A DNA stretch of 10,861 nt from JAQBDA01 sp041301185 (GTDB lineage Bacteria > Chloroflexota > Anaerolineae > Anaerolineales > UBA4823). A program made the position numbers and the translations under genes. The notes below the pieces were generated by a model. It had not been told where the DNA came from. It saw nothing but the letters and a program-made list of their open reading frames with translations, and did not search any database. Numbering within the stretch: position 1 is the first letter of the stretch; every line of letters begins with the position of its first letter. This document shows, piece after piece, positions 5,688 to 10,861 of this stretch. The stretch lies in assembly GCA_041301185.1 (NCBI GenBank), contig JBFYSV010000024.1:1-10861 (forward strand). Direction: 5' to 3'.

Positions 5688-7391
5688 ATGATCAAAGCTG
5701 GAGCTGAAATCTTATGGGAATGCATGGTGCGTGAAGGTGTGAATGTGGTGTTCGGCTACCCGGGCGGGGCGAATATGCCCATCTACGATGCCATGCTGAG
5801 CTACCCGGTGCACCACGTGCTGGTGCGCCACGAGCAGGGCGCGGCCCACATGGCAGACGGCTACGCCCGGGCCTCCGGCAAGGTCGGCGTGGCAATGTCG
5901 ACCTCGGGCCCGGGGGCGACCAACCTGGTGACCGGCATCGCCACGGCGATGATGGATTCATCCCCGATTGTGTGCATCACCGGGCAGGTGCACGCCCACC
6001 TGATCGGCGGGGATGCCTTCCAGGAGACGGACGTGACCGGCATCACCCTGCCCATCACCAAGCATAACTACCTGGTCACCCGGGCGGATGAGATCGCCGA
6101 GGTGGTGCGGGAGGCGTTTTACATCGCCCGCAGCGGGCGCCCAGGACCCGTGCTGATCGATATCTGCAAGAACGCCCAGATCGAAAAGGCCGAGTTCACC
6201 TATCCGGAAAAAGTGAGCCTGCCCGGCTACCGCCCTCCGGCTCACGCCCCCCAGGCCGCGCTCCAGCAGGCAGCCGAGATGATCGCCGAGGCCGAGCGCC
6301 CGGTGATCCTGGCGGGGCACGGGGTGCAGATTTCTGGGGCGGCGGCGGATGTGCGCCAGTTTGCAGAGAAGGCCCAGGCCCCGGTTGCCAGCACCCTGCT
6401 CGGGCTGGGCAGCCTGCCCGCCTCGCACCCGCTCAACCTGGGCATGATGGGCATGCACGGCGAAGCCTACTGCAATATCGCCATCCAGAACGCCGACCTG
6501 CTGCTGGCGTTCGGCATGCGCTTTGACGACCGGGTGACCGGTAACCTGCGCAACTACGCCCCGCGCGCCCGCAAGATCCACATCGAGATCGACCCGTCCG
6601 AGGTCAACAAGAACGTCAGCGTGGACGTATCCCTGGTCGGCGACCTGAAGACCGTCCTGGCGGATTTAAACCCCCTGGTTGGCGCCTGCCAGCATGCCGC
6701 CTGGTTGGCGGAGATTGGGGAATGGCGGGCAGAGAGCGATATCCGCGATATCCAGTCCTGGCCGGACGACGGCAAGCTCTACGTGCCGCACGTGGTGCGC
6801 GATATCTGGCAGGCAACCAGCGGCGACGCCATCCTGACCACCGACGTGGGCCAGCACCAGATGTGGGCAGCCCAGTATTACCCGGTCGAGTTGCCCTACC
6901 GCTTCATCACCTCCGGCGGCTCGGGGACGATGGGCTTCGGCGTGCCATCCGCCATCGGGGCGTGGTTCGCCCACCCGGGACGGGAGGTGTGGACCATCGT
7001 CGGCGACGGCGGCTTCCAGATGACCCAGGCGGAGCTTTCCACCGCCGTCCAGGAGGGCGCCAATATCAAGATCGCCATCATGAACAACAACTTCCTGGGG
7101 ATGGTACGCCAGTGGCAAGAGTTCTTCTTCGAGCGGCGCTACTCAGCGGTCGAGATGCGCACGCCCGATTTTATCAAGATCGCCGAAGCGCACGGCATCC
7201 CCGCCCGGCGGGTGGACCAGCCGGACCAGGTTGCAGAGGCGATCGAGTTCGCCCGCCAGACGCCCGGACCGGCGCTGATCGAGTTCATGGTCGAGAAAGA
7301 AGAAGCCGTCTACCCAATGGTGCCAGCCGGGGCAGACCTGGACGAGATGATCCGCCGCCCGCTGCGCCAGCAGGCATTGCCCGCCGATTGA
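5688..7391 (+). CDS. ilvB: Acetolactate synthase, large (catalytic) subunit
   Basis: This enzyme condenses two pyruvates to acetolactate, or pyruvate with 2-ketobutyrate to acetohydroxybutyrate, using thiamine diphosphate, Mg and FAD. The 567 residues show the three domains of the family. The N-terminal pyrimidine-binding domain has FGYPGGANMPIYD (22-34) and the catalytic Glu49 in VRHEQGAAHMADGYAR. The central domain spans about 190-330. The pyrophosphate-binding domain has GDGGFQM from Gly439 and MNNNFLGMVRQWQ (465-477), the GDG-to-NN motif for Mg and the cofactor. The start at ATG 5688 is fixed by GGAGGAGG at 5675-5682. Its regulatory partner IlvN follows after 19 bases, so the pair should assemble into a holoenzyme open to feedback control. 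The product feeds IlvC two genes downstream. Confidence 0.97.
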   Translation: MIKAGAEILWECMVREGVNVVFGYPGGANMPIYDAMLSYPVHHVLVRHEQGAAHMADGYARASGKVGVAMSTSGPGATNLVTGIATAMMDSSPIVCITGQVHAHLIGGDAFQETDVTGITLPITKHNYLVTRADEIAEVVREAFYIARSGRPGPVLIDICKNAQIEKAEFTYPEKVSLPGYRPPAHAPQAALQQAAEMIAEAERPVILAGHGVQISGAAADVRQFAEKAQAPVASTLLGLGSLPASHPLNLGMMGMHGEAYCNIAIQNADLLLAFGMRFDDRVTGNLRNYAPRARKIHIEIDPSEVNKNVSVDVSLVGDLKTVLADLNPLVGACQHAAWLAEIGEWRAESDIRDIQSWPDDGKLYVPHVVRDIWQATSGDAILTTDVGQHQMWAAQYYPVELPYRFITSGGSGTMGFGVPSAIGAWFAHPGREVWTIVGDGGFQMTQAELSTAVQEGANIKIAIMNNNFLGMVRQWQEFFFERRYSAVEMRTPDFIKIAEAHGIPARRVDQPDQVAEAIEFARQTPGPALIEFMVEKEEAVYPMVPAGADLDEMIRRPLRQQALPAD

Positions 7392-7397
7392 CCGTTT

Positions 7398-7404
7398 GGA
7401 GGAG
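7398..7404 (+). promoter_or_regulatory. ilvN: Ribosome binding site that sets the ilvN start
   Basis: GGAGGAG lies six bases before ATG 7411. A TTG at 7396 in the same frame overlaps this site and so cannot be the start. Confidence 0.85.
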
Positions 7405-7410
7405 ATTGTC

Positions 7411-7935
7411 ATGCAACATACCCTGATTGCCCTGGTCGAAAACAAGCCCGGTGTGCTAAACCGGGTGGCATCCCTGTTCCGTCGCCGCAATTTCAACATT
7501 GAATCTTTGAACGTGGGACAGACTGAAAACCCCAATATCTCGCGCATGACGATCGTGGTGGATAACGAAATGGTCGAAGCGCGCAAGGTAGAGGCCAACC
7601 TGTACAAGCTGGTCAACGTGATCGACGTGCAAGATGTCACCCACCAGCCTACGGTAGCCCGTGACCTGGCGCTGATCAAGGTCAAAGCCAGCCCGGAGGA
7701 GCGGGGGGAGGTCTCTAACCTGGCGTCCATCTTCCGGGCCAAGATCGTAGACGTGGCTGCCGACTCGGTGATCGTCGAGATCACCGGCACGGAGGATAAG
7801 ATCGAAAGCCTGCTCGAGCTGCTCAAGCCGCTGGGCGTGATGGAGATGGTGCGCACCGGGCAGGTTGCCATGATGCGCGGCAATGGCCTGGGCGTGCGCC
7901 ACACCCCCGGCGCAAACGGCCACAACCGGATGTAA
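7411..7935 (+). CDS. ilvN: Acetolactate synthase, small (regulatory) subunit
   Basis: The 174-residue protein has an N-terminal ACT domain (about 3-75, beginning HTLIALVENKPGVLNRVASL) and a C-terminal small-subunit domain (about 85-158, with LALIKVKA and IFRAKIVDV). It activates the large subunit and gives feedback inhibition, usually by valine bound at the ACT dimer interface. Asn11, Gly14 and Asn29 line up by eye with the valine-site residues of E. coli IlvH, which suggests valine sensitivity. A short polar tail of about 15 residues (ending HNRM) goes beyond the E. coli length. The start at ATG 7411 is chosen over the in-frame TTG 7396 because a strong GGAGGAG overlaps the latter. The gene lies 19 bases after ilvB and 18 before ilvC. 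Confidence 0.96.
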   Translation: MQHTLIALVENKPGVLNRVASLFRRRNFNIESLNVGQTENPNISRMTIVVDNEMVEARKVEANLYKLVNVIDVQDVTHQPTVARDLALIKVKASPEERGEVSNLASIFRAKIVDVAADSVIVEITGTEDKIESLLELLKPLGVMEMVRTGQVAMMRGNGLGVRHTPGANGHNRM

Positions 7936-7953
7936 CCAAGAGGAGAAATCGCT

Positions 7954-8967
7954 ATGCTGGAAATTTATTATGACAAAGACGCAAACCCGGCGCTGGTGCG
8001 GGGCAAGAAAGTCGCCGTGATCGGTTACGGCTCGCAGGGACATGCCCACGCCCTCAACCTGCGCGACAGCGGTGTGACGGTGATGGTCGGCCTGCGCCCA
8101 GGCAGCAAGTCGTGGGAGAGAGCGGAGGCGGATGGGCTTGAGGTGGGCACGGTCGATGAAGCTGCCGAGTGGGCGGATACGGTGATGGTGCTGGCGCCAG
8201 ACACCCTCCAGCCCGAGCTGTACAGCCAGCACATTGCCGCTCACCTCCAGCCCGGCAAGACCCTGATGTTCGCCCACGGCTTCAACATCCGCTACGGGAC
8301 GATCCAGCCGTCGCCCGGTGTCGATGTCAGCATGGTCGCCCCCAAAGCGCCCGGGCACCGGGTGCGCGAGATCTACGTGGAAGGAGGGGGTACCCCCTCC
8401 CTGCTGGCGGTCCACCAGGATGCCAGCGGGCAGGCTGAAGCCAATGCCATCTCCTACGCCTACGCCCTGGGCGCCACCCGGGCCGGGGTGGTCAAGACCA
8501 CCTTTGCCGAGGAGACCGAGACCGACCTGTTCGGCGAGCAGGCTGTCCTGTGCGGGGGCGTCAGCGCCCTGATCAAGGCCGGCTTTGAGACCCTGGTCGA
8601 GGCCGGCTACCAGCCAGAGCTGGCATATTTCGAAGTTCTCCACGAGCTGAAGCTGATCGTCGACCTGATGTACCGGGGCGGGATGAACTACATGCGCTAC
8701 TCGGTCTCGGACACCGCTGAGTATGGCGACTACTATGCCGGTCCCAAGATCATCACCGAGGAGACCCGCCACACCATGTCGCAGATGCTGAAAGACATCC
8801 AGGATGGGCGTTTTGCCCAGGGATGGATCGAGGAGAACAACCAGGGACGCCCGTGGTTCAACCAGCAGCGCCGCGCCCAGCAAGACCATATGATCGAGAC
8901 CGTCGGCGCGCAGCTGCGGGGGATGATGCCGTTCGTCAACCCGGTCACCATCCTGCCAGGAGAGTAG
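7954..8967 (+). CDS. ilvC: Ketol-acid reductoisomerase, class I (short form)
   Basis: IlvC performs a Mg-dependent alkyl shift and NAD(P)H reduction that turns acetolactate into 2,3-dihydroxy-isovalerate, the substrate of IlvD. At 337 residues it is the short class I enzyme, not the roughly 490-residue enterobacterial form. The Rossmann domain has VIGYGSQGHAHALNLRDSG (22-40). The cofactor loop GLRPGSKSW carries Arg48, Ser51 and Ser53, the pattern usual for NADPH. Likely catalytic residues are His108 (AHGF), Asp191 and Glu195 (ETDLFGEQ), Glu227 and Glu231 (FEVLHELKLIVDLMY), and Ser252 (SVSDTAEYG). AGGAG at 7941-7945 precedes the ATG. The stop codon is only three bases from the leuA start, and the leuA ribosome binding site lies inside the last ilvC codons, so the two are probably translationally coupled. 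Confidence 0.97.
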   Translation: MLEIYYDKDANPALVRGKKVAVIGYGSQGHAHALNLRDSGVTVMVGLRPGSKSWERAEADGLEVGTVDEAAEWADTVMVLAPDTLQPELYSQHIAAHLQPGKTLMFAHGFNIRYGTIQPSPGVDVSMVAPKAPGHRVREIYVEGGGTPSLLAVHQDASGQAEANAISYAYALGATRAGVVKTTFAEETETDLFGEQAVLCGGVSALIKAGFETLVEAGYQPELAYFEVLHELKLIVDLMYRGGMNYMRYSVSDTAEYGDYYAGPKIITEETRHTMSQMLKDIQDGRFAQGWIEENNQGRPWFNQQRRAQQDHMIETVGAQLRGMMPFVNPVTILPGE

Positions 8968-8970
8968 CCG

Positions 8971-10620
8971 ATGGACACCAGCTATGTGCGCATCTTCGAC
9001 ACCACCTTGCGGGATGGCGAGCAATCCCCCGGGGCGAGCCTGACCTCAGCCGAGAAGCTGGAGATCGCCCGGGCATTAGCCCGCCTGGGCGTGGACGTGA
9101 TCGAAGCCGGTTTCCCGGCAGCCTCGCCGGACGACCTGGAAGGGGTGCAGCGGATCGCGGCCGAGGTGGGCAACCCCCTGCCGGGGGCGGGTGAGCTTTC
9201 CCGCCCGGCGCCAATCATCTGCGGGCTGGCGCGAGCCAACCAGGCGGATATCGACGCCGCCTGGCAGGCAGTCCAGCACGCCGCCCGGCCGCGCATCCAC
9301 ACCTTTTTGGCGACCTCCCCCATCCACATGCGCTACAAGCTGCGCATGGACCCGGAGGACGTGGTGGAGCGGGTGAGGGAGATGGTGGCATACGCCCATT
9401 CGCTGTGCGCGGACGTGGAGTTCTCCCCCGAAGATGCCGGGCGGAGCGACCCGGAGTTCCTGTACTTCGTGCTGGGTGAGGCGATCAAAGCCGGGGCAAC
9501 CACCCTCAATATCCCCGACACGGTGGGCTACACCACCCCGGAGGAGTTCGGCAAGCTGGTTGCCGGGATTTTGGCCCACACCCCGGGGATCGAGAACACG
9601 CTGGTCTCGGTGCACACCCACGATGACCTGGGCTTGGCAACCGCCAACGCCCTGGCGGGCATCCGCGCCGGCGCGCGCCAGGTGGAGGTGACGGTCAACG
9701 GCATCGGCGAGCGAGCCGGCAACACCTCCCTGGAAGAGGTGGTGATGACCCTGCACACCCGCCGGGCGATCTTTGGCCTGGAGACCGGCATCGACACCAC
9801 CCAGATCGCCCGTACCAGCCGCATGGTGTCCAATTACACCGGCATCCCGGTCCAGCCCAATAAGGCCATCGTCGGCTCGAACGCCTTCGCCCACGAGGCG
9901 GGAATCCACCAGGACGGCATGCTCAAGCACCACAACACTTACGAGATCATGCGGCCCGAGACGGTCGGGTTGAACCGCTCGCGGCTGGTGTTGGGCAAGC
10001 ACTCCGGCAGGCACGCCCTCAAGACCCACCTGCAGGAGCTGGGCTACGACCTGGCCCCGGCGGACGTCAACCTGGCTTTCGAGCGCTACAAGCAACTGGC
10101 AGACAAGAAGAAGGTCATTACCGACGCCGACCTGGAAGCCCTGGTGGAAGACCAGGTCTACCAGTCTCGGGAAGTCTTCAGCCTGGACGGCTTGCAGGTG
10201 ACCTGCGGGACGATGGGCATGCCGACCGCCACCGTGCGGCTGCGCGGCCCGGATGGCACGGAAAGCGTCCACGCCGCGGTCGGCACCGGCCCGGTGCACG
10301 CCGCCTACCAGGCGATCGACGCCATTGTGGGAGTGAATGCCAGCCTGCTGGAGTTTAATATCCACGCCGTCACCGAGGGGATCGACGCCCTGGGCGAGGT
10401 CACCGTCCGCCTGCAGGCGGAGGACGGCCCCTCCCTGCAGCGCACCTCGGCCCAGAACGGCAGGGTGCACGCCCGCACCTACGGCGGCTACGGAGCCGAT
10501 ACCGATATTATCGTCGCCAGCGCCAAGGCGTACCTGGCCGCTCTGAATAAGTTTTTATTTGCGGCGGGTTACCCGCAGCAGGAGAGCCAGGCGGTGCCTG
10601 CCGCAGAAATGCCTGCCTGA
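8971..10620 (+). CDS. leuA: 2-isopropylmalate synthase
   Basis: LeuA condenses 2-ketoisovalerate with acetyl-CoA, the committed step to leucine. The 549-residue protein opens with the TIM-barrel signature IFDTTLRDGEQSPG (8-21; Arg14 and metal ligand Asp15). It has HTHDDLG with metal ligands His215 and His217, and NGIGERAGN ending at Asn251. A linker follows (about 290-390, with AFAHEAGIHQDGMLKH), then a full C-terminal LeuA dimer or regulatory domain (about 400-530). That domain normally carries leucine feedback inhibition. The FDTTLRDGEQ start favours LeuA over citramalate synthase, though relatives with the latter activity exist. About ten extra residues near 70-80 (GNPLPGAGEL) lengthen one loop. 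AGGAG at 8958-8962, within ilvC, is the ribosome binding site. Confidence 0.94.
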   Translation: MDTSYVRIFDTTLRDGEQSPGASLTSAEKLEIARALARLGVDVIEAGFPAASPDDLEGVQRIAAEVGNPLPGAGELSRPAPIICGLARANQADIDAAWQAVQHAARPRIHTFLATSPIHMRYKLRMDPEDVVERVREMVAYAHSLCADVEFSPEDAGRSDPEFLYFVLGEAIKAGATTLNIPDTVGYTTPEEFGKLVAGILAHTPGIENTLVSVHTHDDLGLATANALAGIRAGARQVEVTVNGIGERAGNTSLEEVVMTLHTRRAIFGLETGIDTTQIARTSRMVSNYTGIPVQPNKAIVGSNAFAHEAGIHQDGMLKHHNTYEIMRPETVGLNRSRLVLGKHSGRHALKTHLQELGYDLAPADVNLAFERYKQLADKKKVITDADLEALVEDQVYQSREVFSLDGLQVTCGTMGMPTATVRLRGPDGTESVHAAVGTGPVHAAYQAIDAIVGVNASLLEFNIHAVTEGIDALGEVTVRLQAEDGPSLQRTSAQNGRVHARTYGGYGADTDIIVASAKAYLAALNKFLFAAGYPQQESQAVPAAEMPA

Positions 10621-10650
10621 GAGAATTCTCGGCGGCTTTGGAAAGCCGCC
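10621..10650 (+). repeat. Tandem palindromes directly after leuA
   Basis: The ten bases straight after the leuA stop, GAGAATTCTC (10621-10630), are a perfect palindrome. Next, GGCGGCTT (10631-10638) pairs with AAGCCGCC (10643-10650) around a TGGA tetraloop. No T-run follows; CTAC comes next, as in the neighbouring repeat. The element may protect the 3' end of the message, or be a repeat of the same general family. Confidence 0.65.
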
Positions 10651-10654
10651 CTAC

Positions 10655-10681
10655 GTAAGGTGCGTCGGCGACGCACCCTAC
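10655..10681 (+). repeat. Palindromic repeat, copy 2 (REP-like)
   Basis: GTAAGGTGCGTC (10655-10666), GGC, GACGCACCCTAC (10670-10681). It matches the copy at 5642-5668 in 26 of 27 positions and has the same orientation; the one change (A at 10658) mispairs within the stem. Confidence 0.85.
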
Positions 10682-10691
10682 TGGATACTGG

Positions 10692-10783
10692 CCTGTCGTT
10701 GCGAGCCGCTCTTTGGCAAAGCAACCTTATGGCTTGTCAGAAGATTGCTTCAGCGGCAAAGTACGCCGCTTCGCAATGACAGG
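10692..10783. repeat. MITE-like long imperfect inverted repeat
   Basis: The ends CCTGTCGTTGCGA (10692-10704) and TCGCAATGACAGG (10771-10783) are inverted copies with one mismatch. The inner parts also pair loosely: CTTTG and AAAGCAACC on the left answer CAAAG and GATTGCTT on the right. The element is about 92 bp with no coding capacity. This looks like a small non-autonomous mobile or dispersed repeat. I see no target-site duplication. Confidence 0.6.
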
Positions 10784-10818
10784 TTCATCCAGAAAAAATG
10801 CTTGACGCAAAACAGTGA

Positions 10819-10823
10819 AGGAG
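10819..10823 (+). promoter_or_regulatory. Ribosome binding site of the last gene
   Basis: AGGAG lies nine bases before ATG 10833 and supports a genuine gene start there. Confidence 0.65.
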
Positions 10824-10832
10824 AATAACCAC

Positions 10833-10861
10833 ATGGACACCGATGGACAATCTGCCAGCCA
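10833..10861 (+). CDS. Start of a further gene, truncated by the window edge
   Basis: An ATG at 10833 with a good ribosome binding site opens a frame, MDTDGQSAS, that runs off the window. Nine residues are too few to name it. From the operon context it may be another leucine or isoleucine pathway gene such as leuC, leuB or cimA, but the sequence here does not show that. No T-run terminator separates it from leuA. Confidence 0.55.

Noticed and set aside
7456..9024. Long open frame (522 codons) on the - strand across ilvN and ilvC
   Set aside because: Mirror frame of two clearly identified genes; the His/Asp/Val-rich sequence shows no family motif.
9076..10470. Long open frame on the - strand across leuA
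   Set aside because: Same reason: antisense shadow of a well-conserved gene at high GC.
10802..10830. TTGACG at 10802-10807 as a -35 box of a new promoter before the last gene
   Set aside because: The matching -10 would fall on or after the ribosome binding site (10819-10823) and no good hexamer is there.
1..10861. CRISPR array, tRNA or rRNA genes, defence system
   Set aside because: No regularly spaced repeats, no tRNA-like or rRNA sequence and no defence-gene domains were seen.

Overview
The window is high-GC bacterial DNA. Its core is a branched-chain amino acid biosynthesis operon, ilvD-ilvB-ilvN-ilvC-leuA (3963-10620), all on the + strand with short gaps and good ribosome binding sites. 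A further gene starts at the right edge (10833). The best guess for the organism is a Chloroflexota bacterium, perhaps Anaerolineae-like. This rests on the short-form class I IlvC, the operon order, GTAGGG...CCCTAC palindromic repeats, and a secreted protein ending in a YLP tail. No rRNA or other decisive marker is present, so the assignment is moderate at best.

Left part (1-3618): the 3' end of a tyrosine recombinase gene runs in from the left edge. It converges with a secreted parallel beta-helix protein on the - strand (411-1751), which has a clear sigma-70-type promoter. Divergent from that gene is a PucR/CdaR-family regulator. Its real start (about 2032) lies only about 6 nt downstream of the expected transcript start of an extended -10 promoter, so its mRNA is probably nearly leaderless.

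Middle (3619-3962): this 344-nt gap is the most interesting part. It carries a promoter and a previously unlisted 42-codon reading frame (3763-3891) with 18 Val/Leu/Ile in residues 3-25, 12 of them consecutive. A strong intrinsic terminator (3917-3951) follows just before ilvD. An 8-nt segment inside the small reading frame (3857-3864) is exactly complementary to the 5' side of the terminator stem, giving a mutually exclusive antiterminator. This is the architecture of ribosome-mediated transcription attenuation, here of an ilv operon by Val/Leu/Ile supply.

Right part (3963-10861): IlvB and IlvN form acetolactate synthase, IlvC reduces and isomerises its product, and IlvD dehydrates the dihydroxyacid to the keto acids for valine and isoleucine. 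LeuA draws 2-ketoisovalerate into leucine synthesis. A 27-bp palindromic repeat sits inside the operon between ilvD and ilvB. A near-identical copy lies after leuA, in a cluster of palindromes with a roughly 92-bp MITE-like inverted repeat, ahead of the truncated last gene.
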